Assembly: GCA_037355855.1 (NCBI GenBank)
Contig: CM074769.1
Coordinates: forward strand, 1,488,001 to 1,552,000
Direction: 5' to 3'
DNA from: Pseudo-nitzschia pungens
Taxonomy: Eukaryota > Bacillariophyta > Bacillariophyceae > Bacillariales > Bacillariaceae
Length of the DNA stretch: 64,000 nt
Shown here: piece after piece, positions 43,481 through 55,307 of the stretch
Layout of the letters: each line of letters opens with the position of its first letter
Numbering within the stretch: the first letter of the stretch is position 1
Position numbers and translations under genes: made by a program
Notes under the pieces: model-generated
What the model was told of the DNA's origin: nothing
Databases searched by the model: none
Seen by the model: the letters and a program-made list of their open reading frames with translations, nothing else

Positions 43481-44381
43481 CTTGATGGGTGATTGACGAT
43501 TGATGTATGCTGATGGATTTGTCTTCTATCTTGGTTCGGTTTGGTGAAGTCGTGGGTTCAATGAGAACACTAGGGAAAATGATGAGGAGTGATGCCGTGA
43601 GTGCTTGTACCGAGAGGATGATATCTGGTACGGTACCCGGGTACGTTTCTTGTTTCTTCTTCTTGTCACGAATGAACGGTCTTGCGAGCAATGGATGTGC
43701 AAGTCGTCCAAAGCAAATTATTTATTGTGGCGACGATGTTATGTCGATAATAATTATTGCTTCTACTATTAGATTTTTTTCTCATCGTTTCTCGGTTCGT
43801 TCGGAGCGGTGGGTGTCATCCTCTCTCAAAATGTTGTACTGTACTCCGTCAGCTACGTCTACCCGTACGGTACGAGGATGAATGAACAGTGTACGGCGAA
43901 GACGGGAAACGAAGCGCACCCATCATGGATACGGTCATGTTGCTGAAAATCAACGGTCACACCAAAAACTATGACCGAAGAAACAATAGCCTTCGGCAAG
44001 TTTGTAACCTTAAACACTGGAAAAAATTCTGGAGTAAGGTTACGGTAAGATTATTGAGCAGTAAGAAAGATTAAGGTTTACCCGTACAAAAACAATGTAG
44101 GGCAATACTCGTACGTACTGCATCGTAGAATTGAAAAGCCTTCCGTATCCGTTTCCGATTCCAAGTGGTCGATTGAGCGCGACGAAAAGGCAGACTCCGG
44201 AGAAAAAATGAAGTCAACGAGATACCGGTACGAGTGTTGGTATGGTACGGTATGACAAAACAGAACGACCATGTTCGTAACTCGTAATTTACTCGTAGGT
44301 GAACATCTGGTATTAACTTAATTTACAGCGGAAGGTTGCTTTTTTTATTTTTTGAGAATGTCATGGGAAGAGGAAAACAAA
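43481..44381. other. Spacer rich in TACGG/GGTAAGGTTACG motifs
   Basis: No gene was recognised. Palindromic or repeated short words such as GTACGGTACCCGGGTACG (near 43630), GTAAGGTTACGGTAAG (near 44035) and GGTATGGTACGGTATG (near 44238) are frequent. Confidence 0.45.
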
Positions 44382-46127
44382 TCATTCCACGGCCTGGGTC
44401 ATACAAGCAATGATGCCTTCTTTGGAAATCAATTTCGATACCCCGTTCGTCTTCAGGGCAGCCTTCCATACTTCTATATTTTTCGTTAGCTCATCTGATA
44501 CATATTTCAAGGCATAACCATTTTCTGTCACTGCTTCCATTACAATCGCCTGATTGTTCTTGAGTTCTTCTGATGCATAATACAAGGCATGACCATCATG
44601 TCTCACTGCTGCACTCACAACTTCCTGATTGTTCTTGAGTTTCTTAGATGCATATTCCAAGGCATAAGGAGTTTGTGTCACTGCTGCAATTGCAACCTGC
44701 TGATCGTTCTTTAATTCTTCAGATGCATATTTCAAGGCATGACCATTCTGTCTCACTGCTGCAATTACAACCTCCTGATTGTTCTTGAGTTTGTCAGATA
44801 CATATTTCAAGGCATGACCATCTTGTGTCACTGCTGCAATTACAACCTCCTGATTGTTCTTGAGTTTCTTCGATGCATATTCCAAGGCACGACCATCTTG
44901 TGTCACTGCTGCAATCACAACATCCTGATTATTCTTGAGTTTCTTCGATGCATATTCCAAGGCACAACCATCTTGTGTCACAGCTGCAATCACAACCTCC
45001 TGATTATTTCTGAGTTCCTTAGATGTATTTTTCAAGGCAAGACCATTTTGAGTTACTGCTGCCATCACAACCTCCTGATTATTCTTGAGTTCTTCTGATG
45101 CATATTGCAAGGCACGGTCATTTTGTGTCACTGCTGCAATAACAACCTGCTGATTATTGCTGAGTTCCTTAGATGCATATTCCAAAGCAGAACCATTTTG
45201 CGTCACTGCTTTCATTACAATCTCCTGATTGTTCTTGAATTCTTCTGATGCATATTTCAAGGCACAACCATCTTGTGTCACGGCTTTCATTACAACCTCC
45301 TGATTGTTCTTCAGTTTCCCTGATGCATATTTCAAGGCATCACCATTTTGTGTCACTGCTGCAATCACAACCTCCTGATTGTTCTTGAGTTTCTTCGATG
45401 CATCTTGCAAGGCATAACCATTTTGTGTCACTGCTGCAATCACAACCTCCTGATTGTTCTTGAGTTTCTTCGATGCATATTCCAAGGCACAACCATTTTG
45501 TGTCACTGCTTTCATTACAATCTCCTGATTGTCCTTGAGTTCTTCTGATGCATATTCCAAGGCACAACCATCTTGTGTCACTGCTTTCATTACAATCTCC
45601 TGATTGTCCTTGAGTTCTTCTGATGCATATTCCAAGGCACAACCATTTCGTGTCACTGCTTTCATTACAATCTCCTGATTGTTCTTTAATTCTTCTGATG
45701 CATATTCCAAGGCACAACCATATCGTGTCACTGCTTTCATTACAATCTCCTGATTGTTCTTGAATCCTTCTGATGCATATTTCAAGGCATGACCATTCTG
45801 TCTCACTGCTGCAATTACAACCTCCTGATTGTTCTTGAGTTTGTCAGATACATATTTCAAGGCATGACCATTTTGTGTCACTGCTGCAATCACAACCTCC
45901 TGATTGTTCTTGAGTTTCTTCGATGCATCTTGCAAGGCACAACCATATAATGTCACTGCTGCAATCGCAACCTCCGGATTATCCCTGAGTTCCTCAGATA
46001 AATTTGCCCATGCAAATTGATTCTGCGTTACGCTGGTAATCGCCGACACGATCTCTTCGGTGAGTGCAACGGATCGACCCGACGTTGCATTCGGGGAAAG
46101 TTTTCGCTTCCCTAAAGCGTGTGGCAT
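44382..46127 (-). CDS. DUF4116 repeat protein (about 21 repeats of 25 residues)
   Basis: The 581-residue protein is built almost wholly of 25-residue repeats of the form VVIAAVTQNG-ALKYASEEL plus KNNQE, matching DUF4116. After a short N-terminal segment (MPHALGKRKLSPN...) about 21 repeats run in register, encoded by 75-bp DNA units, and a degenerate last repeat ends at ISKEGIIACMTQAVE. Each repeat should form a helix pair, giving a solenoid suited to protein binding. Function is unknown. Repeats 3-4 and 17-18 share GHALKYVSDKL and RQNGHALKYAS, a sign of recent internal duplication or gene conversion. There is no signal peptide or membrane helix. Confidence 0.88.
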   Translation of the reverse strand: MPHALGKRKLSPNATSGRSVALTEEIVSAITSVTQNQFAWANLSEELRDNPEVAIAAVTLYGCALQDASKKLKNNQEVVIAAVTQNGHALKYVSDKLKNNQEVVIAAVRQNGHALKYASEGFKNNQEIVMKAVTRYGCALEYASEELKNNQEIVMKAVTRNGCALEYASEELKDNQEIVMKAVTQDGCALEYASEELKDNQEIVMKAVTQNGCALEYASKKLKNNQEVVIAAVTQNGYALQDASKKLKNNQEVVIAAVTQNGDALKYASGKLKNNQEVVMKAVTQDGCALKYASEEFKNNQEIVMKAVTQNGSALEYASKELSNNQQVVIAAVTQNDRALQYASEELKNNQEVVMAAVTQNGLALKNTSKELRNNQEVVIAAVTQDGCALEYASKKLKNNQDVVIAAVTQDGRALEYASKKLKNNQEVVIAAVTQDGHALKYVSDKLKNNQEVVIAAVRQNGHALKYASEELKNDQQVAIAAVTQTPYALEYASKKLKNNQEVVSAAVRHDGHALYYASEELKNNQAIVMEAVTENGYALKYVSDELTKNIEVWKAALKTNGVSKLISKEGIIACMTQAVE

Positions 46128-47784
46128 TGTCGCGGCTTGGGAGCAATCGGCGCGACTGGATGGTTGTGAACGGACGGTGGATCAATGGGTCGCCCGATCG
46201 GTTTGGTTTGGACTGCACTGCGGGACGATGGAAACGTGTTGGCTGTATACGTACTTGGATCTTTTGGATTGGATTCGAGGTTTTGGTTTGTGACGTTTCG
46301 AGACTGCCGAGTCGTGGGGTAAGATTTTTTGACGGTTGGTCCGCAACAGTGTTCGGTGCTTCTTTTCGCAACGGATGATATTGATTGATGATATGTGCCG
46401 TCGAGGATTGTGAGCAGTTCCCGAAGCGCGATCTGGACCCGAGATGACGGCCGAGTCGTTGCGTATTCGTGGTGAGCAGTCGCCGAAGCCGAAACAGCGA
46501 ACACTCGATAGCTTCCGTGCAAGCGGGAACCGGAGGCGGGGTATTGTGTTTCAAGAAAGGAAGAACCGGAGTTTTTGAGCTCGTAGAGGATACGGCTATT
46601 TATTTTTTTGTTGATGATGTTGTTGCTCTTGCTCTTAGCAGCGTGTGGTCGACCAGTGATATTATACTATTCGTACCTCGGCGGCAGCGCGTGCGGACTC
46701 GGTATTGCTGATATTCGTGGAATTCGGCAGAGGGGATTTGCTCCTTAAGGTGATTGGGTATTGTTCCAATGAATTGATGATATTCTTACGAACGAATCTA
46801 TCGTACGGTAGCTCTCCGAGACTCCGAGATTCTCCAAACGTCGTGATGCGGTAGCACTTTTAATGAAAAAAGGTTTGATTGATGAAAAAGGAATGCGACC
46901 GAAGTCGGGATACCTCGTACTCGTGCACGAGCTCACACGGTAAGTTGCGTATTGTGCGGTGTTTCGTCTGAAGGTTTTGTATTACGTTCAACGTACGTAA
47001 TTGTAGTACGAGTATGGTGCACTCTCGATGCAAGGTTTGCTCTGGATAAGGAAATTGCTTTCAACAGGTGTGTTGCAACAGGATTTGGGCAATCACCATG
47101 GTCCGGGTCGAAACAAGAAGGTGTTGTCAAAAGAATGAAAAAAATCAGTGCTCTGACAACGGTGTCAAAACAGAGCATAAAATCCTTACGTACCGGTAGA
47201 AATTTGTACTAGAGAATTTTCTGAGTTTACGTCGATTCCACACATTAAAAGTCCTCGAGTGAATCTGATTAAAAATTGGGGGGATCAGTTGAGAGGAATT
47301 CCGTAGTACTCTTACTGGTAAGGTTACAGGTTGCTGCTCATCATCTCTTACAGAATTTCGTTTCCCCCCCCATGTCGTCTAACCAGAGATACGGTATTTT
47401 GATGATAGTGACGGTAAGTTACTCATAATGGTACTACTCGTAGTACCTCTAACGGTAAGGTTACGTACTTCTTCGTAATTTTGAAAGTTTTGTCCTTAGG
47501 AAGTCTGCAAAAAACAAGAAAAGGCATTAATACCAGGAACAAAAAGCTCTACAACTTTTGAGATCGTACGAGAGTTCCAGCCTCATTTTTCAAATTTTCA
47601 AATATCGAGAATGAGTTTTCCTATGCCCCGGTTAAATCACGGATCGGATCACACATCATCATTGCAATACTACTACGGTAAAATTAAGGTTTACCCATGT
47701 ATTCTTTTCGTTTGCCCTAAGATCTTACCCGTACACTCGCACTCGCGGCTGCAATCGTTGATTGGATATTGGAATTGAGATGAT
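46128..47784. other. Spacer with a lone foldback-element arm
   Basis: No gene was recognised. Positions about 47196-47309 match one arm of the foldback element at 30855-31365 (GAATCTGATTAAAAATTGGG, GGAATTCCGTAGTAC). A 34-bp phrase (ATGCAAGGTTTGCTCTGGAT) near 47028 resembles one near 833, hinting at another old dispersed repeat. Confidence 0.5.
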
Positions 47785-47789
47785 ATTCT

Positions 47790-48742
47790 ATGAAGATATT
47801 CAAGGTGGTGCTATGATCTGTGCTAAGGCTTCTGCGTAGGAGAGTGTACTGGGGCTACAGGCAGCAGCCCCCAGTAACTGACTAACAGGTGCTGAGCTGA
47901 GTGCTAGAGCTGTGTGCTAATTGCTAGCATACAGGCTCAGCAACAGGCTTAGCAACAGGCTTAGCAACAGGCTTAGCAACAGGCTTAGCAACAGGCTTAG
48001 CAACAGGCTTAGCAGCAGACCTATCCTGTTTAGTATGGATGCTAGCAGAGTTTACTAGGGTCGCCGCGTACGATTTGTACCAATCGTACGTACCCCGAGT
48101 AAAGCACCTGTTATGGTGTAGCTAAATGCTACAGGGTTAGGGTTGCTAAGGCTACGAGATACTGGAAGATGCTAACCTACCATGATAACAATGCTAAGAT
48201 ACGATGCTACCGCCGGGGCCAGGTCATTGGTGTATAATATGTACCATGACTGGATGCCCGGCCCAAACAGTTACCCAACGCGCTAGCATAAGTGAGCTAG
48301 CATACGATTGGATCGCTAATAATTAAGCGAAGCTTAATTAAGCGGAGCTACGCTACGCTACTCGTAGGATACAGTACCAGAGCTACGGAAGCTCTGTTAT
48401 TATACGAGTTAGCGAATCGATGTCACGATACGATACAGAGCTGAGCGCTTTGGCTCAGCTCCCCTTTTATTCACTCTTTTCTTTATGCTCTAAATTAAAA
48501 GCCTATCATGCCCTCCTTTACGACCGATTCCGATGTACCTCTAGGGAAGTGCTTTGTATTGCTTAAGTGTATGCAATAGACCTTGAACGGTCCACTGTAG
48601 ACTCACGATTTGCCAGGGATATACGTGTTGTTATTGTTAAGGCTTTTCCTTATTTACAGACCAGTACGAGTCGACTTATCTACAAGCCGATTAAGTTCTA
48701 CGATTAGACCACGAAGACCGCTGACGAGCGGATATCAACGCA
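47790..48742 (+). repeat. 5' LTR of the Copia element
   Basis: The 953-bp LTR contains a 12-bp tandem repeat (CTTAGCAACAGG, about six copies, 47933-48012). It also has the palindrome-rich stretch AAGCGAAGCTTAATTAAGCG near 48325 and a strong hairpin GAGCTGAGCGCTTTGGCTCAGCTC followed by a T run at about 48440-48470, which may be an RNA 3' end signal. GTGTATAATATG near 48232 could be a TATA-like box. Confidence 0.9.
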
Positions 48743-49640
48743 GTTTATCAGACCCACCGCTCGACCCACTTCTACGAACCGGGACGCCGGCTAGAGCGCG
48801 TGATGAAACCCAGCTGGCTGATCACCACTGGCATCCATGCCTACACTTGGATGTAAAACCTCAGCTGAAACTGGACCAGCAGCTGACATCGCGAGATCCC
48901 TGATGTTAATGGGGAGCCCTTCCCTAGACCCGCGAACCGACCGGAGTCCGCACATCCACCTCTGCGGATCTATTGATATTCATATTCAGTAGCTGAGCGT
49001 CATGGTGGCTCCATGGAGGCTCAGTCCGGTGGGGAAGGAGCAGATGGACGTGGAGAAAGCAGCGTCCATGATTCCCTGTTATTTTACAGGATTCAAGGGG
49101 ACGTTTGCCGGGGATGGGACAACGCTGGAAAAAAGAAAAGGACAGACCACCACGAACTTTCCAGTGAAGACAGTGTCCAGCAGACCAAGGACATGACGTC
49201 AGTCCCATCCGAAACAATGAGGCGCAGACAACCTCAAATCTGCCATACCATTGATTTTTTGATTTTTAGCCAAGGGAACTTGGAATCAGACAAGCCAAGA
49301 ACCCTGAGATCTGTCATATCTCAGAATCAAATCGATTGGTTCAGAGCAGAAAGACCGAATAGAATTCTTCTTTTGGTCGTAACCAACCATCGAATCGGAA
49401 CCATCGATGTGGATACCTTTTAGGGATACCTTTTAGACGTCGGCACGAAACTGTTGACACGAAAGTGTTGACACCGAAATGCTGACGTGATACGTGATAC
49501 CTTTTCTTTCGAACGTCGACACGAAACCGATACGGAACAGAACCTTCGATCGACAAATTGGATGGAAACAGTCCCCATCACAAAAGAATTTGGTTTAGAA
49601 ACTGAAGCAAGTTAGTTACTCAAAGCAAGTCAATACAACC
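48743..49640 (+). other. Copia element leader
   Basis: The region between the 5' LTR and the first long frame starts GTTTATCAGACCC. That partly resembles the initiator-methionine tRNA primer site (TATCAGA core) used by many Copia elements. Short open frames here show no recognisable domain; ACGAAA/GTTGACA phrases repeat at 49438-49515. Confidence 0.45.
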
Positions 49641-50585
49641 ATGGCCAAGCAAACTAGAAGACAAGTCGCTGTAGCCGCCACCGGAGACGGCGCTCCTGGA
49701 AATGTCCCTGGAGGCGGCGCTCTTCCACCTGGAGCCGTCGCTGGAGCCGGTGCTCCGCCGCCTGGAGCCGGCGCCACTGGAGCTGTCCCTGGAGCCGGCA
49801 CTCCCCCGACTGGAGTTGCTGGCGCCGCCGTCGCTGGAGCGTCCCTTGTTGGAGCACCTGCTGCGTTTGGAGTCTCCTGGATTCAGCAAGAATCAAACCT
49901 CGACATCCAACCTCGATCTGAGATGATCCTGATTGCTGTTGCTGAGGAACCGAGAACAATGCGCAACGAGAACGCAGCCCGGATGGCTGCTGACCCAATC
50001 CCCAAATGGGCGATGTCCTCCGAGAAATATGCTAAGAAAGCCATCGACGCGGTGGAAAAAGAGCTTGGCACTGAGCAATATGGTTACAAGTACCTTCCGA
50101 ACAAGGTATCAACCCCGCTGACATCAGACTATCGACCTGAAGTTGATGTAACCGCCGAACTGGATCCAAGCCAACAGAATTACTACCAAGGATTGATTTG
50201 CGTCTTGAGGTGCTTGTGTGAACTTGGGCGAATGGATCTGGTCATGCCTGTATCTATTATGTCTAGATACCTAGCGCAAGCGCGGACAGGGCATTTGAAT
50301 CAAGTATTACACATGTTCGCTTATCTCAAGGCGCATGCCCGATACAAATTGGTGTTTGTTGACGCCGATCATGCTGGATGCATGGCAACAAGAAGATCCC
50401 ATACAGGAATTATTATGTTCCTGAACAGGGCCCCTATCCCGTGGTTCAGCAAACGCCAGACCACTGTCGAGACCTCAACCTTTGGATCTGAGATTGAGCA
50501 GGAGCAGGGGCACGAGCAGCGGCATCAGCAGCGAAGACGACACCAGCATCAGCTGACCTGTATGTCTTATAGACAGCGAATCTGA
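49641..50585 (+). pseudogene. Chimeric Copia frame: Gly/Ala/Pro-rich leader plus RT/RNase H pieces
   Basis: This is an open frame of 314 residues. Residues 1-75 are a low-complexity Gly/Ala/Pro stretch (GAGAPPPGAGATG). From about residue 115 it matches the C-terminal part of Copia reverse transcriptase (KWAMSSEKYAKKAID, then SDYRPEVDVTAELDPSQQNYYQ, cut here for length). It continues with the RNase H start (VFVDADHAG, TRRSHTGIIMF, RQTTVETSTFGSE). The part of RNase H between FAYLKAHARYKL and VFVDADHAG is shortened against full-length relatives, and the domain ends abruptly after FGSE. The catalytic YVDD box is missing, so it cannot act as a polymerase. All deletions kept the frame open. Confidence 0.75.
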
Positions 50586-51585
50586 GTATCTATGACGTTT
50601 GACGGCCGAAAGGCCTGTATGTTTGCAAGTATTGTATTTGTAAAAAGTATCCCTGAAACCACCAGTATCCTCAACAAGAAGCCCATCTTTGCTCGTGACA
50701 GAAGAAAAGGTGTCATCGGTAGTGCCCGACGACTGGTCTACGAGAAAGAAGACTGCCTTACAAGCGCAAACGATGTGCTGTATCACAGAACACCATTAAC
50801 GAAGCATTGTATCCTTGCACTGAAAGAACTCGATCGATTGCTGTATTCCGGAACGAGGAATCGATACCAACGGATCAATGTAGCAAGGGATCGATAGCCA
50901 ATCCATAGCAACGGATCGATAGCAACGGACGCTAGACGCGAGGATTCACAGCAGACGCTAGACGCTAGTAGACACGATTCGAAGCCGACCGAGTCTCTAT
51001 ACCTGAAGAACAGCGGGAACGATGTTTACGTATGTCCTTGCAGCGAAAGAGCAGTAGCAGCAACAAGAGAACAACATCGATGCCCTGACAGGAGAAAAGC
51101 CTACGGCAGCTAAAAGGATTGGCGGGAGCAAGGGAACAAGCGCAGCATGGACCCGCAGCGCATTGTTAGTAGACAGGGCGTTGAACTGAAGACGACCTAA
51201 TGTAAGGAGCAATGTAACGCTTACAGAGCTCGTGATTTACAGGGATAGAGGATACAAATGGTAGATATATGGATGACTGATACAAGATATGAGCAAGGGC
51301 AGCATGCTATGAGCGACAGCAACGACGCTCGTTGATAGACCTGCCCCGATGTACTATGTTAGACGTGTATCGCGGTCGATCCGTCTCGGCATTGGCGTAT
51401 CAAATCAATGTACCAGCAGCAAGATCAGCATGGTCTGCAGAGAGCAACTGTGAGTTGGATAGTCGTGCAGATACGACAGCTGCTAGTTGCAACATGATTT
51501 TACTGGAAGATTTATTCCCACGAGACTTTATATTACGGGGACAGGCTACAGCACAGCCTGATTTGTCCCAACTGAATTAGGGACT
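50586..51585 (+). other. Copia element interior, unrecognised
   Basis: One kilobase without an identifiable domain. Short words such as GATCGATAGC and GACGCTAGACGC recur near 50890-50985. A GGGGACAGGCTAC phrase lies at about 51537. Confidence 0.4.
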
Positions 51586-51909
51586 GTGGACAGATCGAGT
51601 GGACGAGACAGATCGAGTGGACAAGACAGTTTGACCCCAAGTCCTCTCATTCAATCCATATCGAGCATACTGCTGAGGATGGGGATGAAGGAACCCCCGA
51701 CATTGGATATTAAGCTTCTGCTTAATGGTGTTGTTTCCTACTTCCCCACCTTCATGAAGCACGAGATGGAGACCTGTTACCACGTCATTGCTACCAGGAA
51801 TGAACCCTGGAACCGAACGAGTTCCAGATTCCAGCAAGCAGAATCAGAAATTGACCAATCACATCCTTATTCCCCTGACTCGACCAAGTTTGTTTCTGCC
51901 GTACAGTAA
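51586..51909 (+). pseudogene. Copia pol fragment upstream of integrase
   Basis: This frame contains DIKLLLNGVVSYFPTF followed by MKHEMETC. It resembles the linker before the integrase in Copia elements of diatoms, where a G-x-x-SYFPT phrase is conserved. The protease active site was not found. It runs to a stop shortly before the integrase frame. Confidence 0.5.
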
Positions 51910-52014
51910 CAGCAGCAACAACAGACCAAGGTTAATACCCCGACAGCCCGAGCCTATCAAGAACATTCCTATTGGGACCTGTGTTACAGCCTACACAGCA
52001 CCCGACGGGAAAGT

Positions 52015-53918
52015 TTGGTTGATCTATTTCCACGACGCACTGTATTTTGGCGCCAAGTTGTCCATGTGATTTGCCCGAATCAGATACGGGACTGCCATCC
52101 AGATCCGTTGCAGCAGTCCAAGAAGTCCAACAAGCGTAAGATGGAGCCCGTCGAAACACGGTCCAACTTCAGTCCCCATTTGTACGACAAGCCTCTTCAC
52201 AGCGACGAGCTGACCCTTCCCCAGCATGATTGTTATGAGAAGTACAAGCTGCGGAGTCTCCAGCAACTCTGCACACGCCGTGACCTGACCCCATGTGCGA
52301 TTGCATCCGACTCTCGTCTGGATGCACGACTATCTTCTCTCTTTTCGGGCGATTCATTGAAGACTTGCGGGGACGATGATGTAGACGAGGATGCAACAGT
52401 ACCAAGTCTTACAATCAACGCCATGCATACCCCGTTGTACGAGCGCGCCTACACCGATGGACGCGAGCGCTTCGAATTGGATCCCCGTCACAGTTCTCCC
52501 GTCTGCTTGTCTGCCGTTTACAAGCATGTTCGATGGGACGATGCAGTCGAACCAGTCGATCCCGAGCTCGACACTATCGCCAGACGAGCCAAGTGGGGTC
52601 CGACGATTGACACCGAACGCTACTGCAAGATTGACTCCGACCGTCTGTCCAAGATCTGGGATGTGTCCTCGAGAAAGGCTGCGGACACTCTTCGTGTCAC
52701 GACGCAGAAAGGGTTCCGCAACCCTATGCATCCCCTTGTCCGCCGACTGCCAACGCAGAGCTTCAGAAACAAGCGCATCGCGGCTGGCAAATGGTATACC
52801 GACACCTGGATGGCAAAGGTCCTAAGTATCATGCGACAAGATTCAGCCGCCCAAGTTTTCAGTAATGGTAAGGGCTACGATGAGTTCATACCTATACAGG
52901 GCAAGAAACAAGCGTATGAGGGACTGAAGATTTTCATCCACGATGTTGGGATCCCCGAGCATTTGATATCTGATGGCGCTCGAGAGCAAGGAGCCCCTGG
53001 AACTTACAAGACCCCATGGAATAAGGTTGTCAGCAAGAACCATATCCACCAGACCTTTATCCAGCCAAGATGTCCCTTCCAGAATCGCGCGGAGCTCAGC
53101 ATCGGCCACATCAGCAGAAGCATCCGCAAGAAGACGGCCCGGAAGAGATCCCCCAAGCGCCTGTGGGCTTTCTGTGGGGAGCTTGCTGATGCCATTCGAC
53201 AGCGCACAGCTTCCGTTCGAGATTGTACATGGGTACATGCCAGACATATCTCTATACCAAGCCCATGAATGAAGAATGGCGTTCGCACGATGTCAAGCGC
53301 TATATGGACTCATTTGCCCAAGCAGTGGAATCCAAGATCGGGGACAAAGTTGAGGATAACGACGCGAAGTTCCAAGCAACCTACCCTGATCCCCCTGCGG
53401 AGCTATTTGAAGGACACCAAGAAAGATGGGAGCTCGCCGAGCCGGAAGCTTCCATTCCAGATATTGACGATCTCATACCTGATGGGGATGACTATGATGA
53501 GTATCTTGGTAACAAGGTGATGATCCAGAAGGGTGACGAGCGGTTGCGTTGTGTTGTGACGAGTCGTTCAGCTGACCTTAATGGCAATCCGATTGGCAAG
53601 AGGAATAATAACCCTATCCTTGATACCAGAATGTATGATCTGCAGCTTCCAGATGGTTCCGTCGAGCAGTACACCGTCAATATTGTTGCTGAGAGTATGT
53701 ACAGCGAAATCGACGACGACGGATGTATGTTTTACCTACTGGACGAGATTATCGATCACGAGAAGGATGGATCCGCCGTCAGGAAGCAAGACGCCACGAT
53801 CACCAACAAGTATGGTCGTAAAGTCCCCAAGCCTACCACGAAGGGATGGCGATTGCCCGTCAGTCACAGCAATGCGCATATGATCACTCCAGCTACAGGG
53901 ACGTGTGGTCTCTGTTAG
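52015..53918 (+). pseudogene. Copia integrase and connection region, frameshifted
   Basis: The first frame (to 53268) encodes the Copia integrase: IARRAKWGPTIDTERYC, then a core with the first aspartate in YTDTWMAK and the second in LISDGAREQG. The third acidic residue is the glutamate of NRAELSIGHI, where relatives have AAEGAIREL-type sequence. Near 53205 the conserved continuation (LPFEIVHGYMPDISLYQAHE) shifts to another frame and near 53268 to a third. That third frame then carries the connection domain (RMYDLQLPDGSVEQYTVNI, LDEIIDHEKDGSA) up to 53918. At least two frameshifts and the loss of reverse transcriptase downstream make the gene dead. A late start near 52015 is arbitrary. Confidence 0.8.
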
Positions 53919-55088
53919 AGGTGGAGCGCTGACGCTACAGCAAAGCATGCGTACGCTCATATGGTTGGAGCCGCCGCAAGTGAACTAAACAGTAACTTAT
54001 CCGAGTACGAGCCTTGCAAGGATCAAGCCTGTACATGTGGAATGATACTGATACGGGGACACGCTGTCCCTGTTACAGGTTGAACGCCAGCAGGCTGGAG
54101 CGATCGCAGAAGAGCAGCAGATGTTGCAAAGCAGGAACGCTCATGCGGAAACTGAAGTGTTAAAAGCGCAACAGTGCCGCATGGAACAGACGATTGCAAA
54201 CAGCATCGAAGTTGACACGAGACAGGCAGCTAGGCGTGCGCATGGCAAATGCTCGTACGGGATGAACGACCTAGCAATGCCTCAGGTACTCCGGATGATG
54301 CTGATTGCTAGGACTATATTTCAGTTACTCCACTACGGATGGTGCCGATTGAACACGCCCGATCGAATATCTCAGCAGTGCCCGACGTACTTCAAACGGT
54401 GCTAACTGCTATGACCGGTTGAATGTTTTGATTGAATGTATCGATTGAATATATCGATGGAATGTATCGATTCAACGTACCGATTGAGAGACGCATCGAA
54501 ACTGCTAAGGCAAAGGATATATGGTAAAGGATCTAAATGTATCGCCTCGTAGCATGGTGTTGGATGCGACGATTACTTAACAAGATGAATACAGAACTGC
54601 TGTTCCGGGGACAACCAAACGATTTAATCGGTCAACCCTATTACAGGAGCAGCATGGTCTTGAATATACGATCTACGAATCAGGAGCTGCTGTTTGAAAG
54701 CCAGTACTACAGGACAAGCGGCACGATGCACGATTCGAGATTGACGACAACCAGTTAAACGATAGCCGACAAGAAGTGACAAGCGATCCCATGCAGAATA
54801 TTGTAACAGTTGCACTGCTTTGGGGACGACAGCTTGCTCACGATCGAACGAATGAACGAGTTGCAGAAGCAGCGCGTTTTGGATCTATGGTGACAGTCCG
54901 ACAAGCATCCCTACGAAGACTGAGTGAACAGTGGCAGTTATACTGTTCCGGGGACAGCTTGCTCACGATTGAACAAACTGACCAGGAAGCAGCGCGCTTC
55001 GAATCTCGAATTATGTCCAAGCAGGACATGAGCTGTACGAACAGTCGGATGTGCAAGAACAGCTGAATCGACCTCTCAGCCGAGTCAT
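53919..55088 (+). other. Copia interior where reverse transcriptase should be
   Basis: This 1.2 kb has no recognisable RT sequence. Repeated words include ATCGATTGAAT-type phrases (54420-54490) and CCGGGGACA followed by GCTTGCTCACGATTGAAC (near 54950, with a variant near 54825). Confidence 0.45.
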
Positions 55089-55307
55089 GTTAACCACGAC
55101 GAGTCTGTTATCAAAAATATCACTAGGCCGGAGAGTCCATGCAACAAGGAACATAACAGCGTTCCTTACCACAAGGCGCGCGAGTCTATTGCTGCTGGCA
55201 CAACCCGAATTGCAAAGGAGCTTGGCGAGACCAATATTGCTGACTTATTCATCAAACTGTTGAATGGTCCGGCTCTGAAAGAACACTGTGCTCGATGCAT
55301 GTGGTAA
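55089..55307 (+). pseudogene. C-terminal end of Copia RNase H
   Basis: In one frame this reads VNHDESVIKNITRPESP, then KEHNSVPYHKARESIAAGT, then RIAKELGETNIADLFIKLL and a stop at 55305-55307. This is the normal C-terminus of Copia pol (the KKKHN and NxADxxTK blocks). The aspartate in HDES fits the RNase H catalytic position. It shows that the original pol ended here, so the RT/RNase H piece at 49641-50585 is out of place. Confidence 0.75.

Noticed and set aside
48610..48903. Short frame starting MPGIYVLLLLRLFLIYRPV, also at 56678
   Set aside because: It lies in the Copia LTR, so it occurs twice, and each copy ends in unrelated sequence after the LTR boundary.
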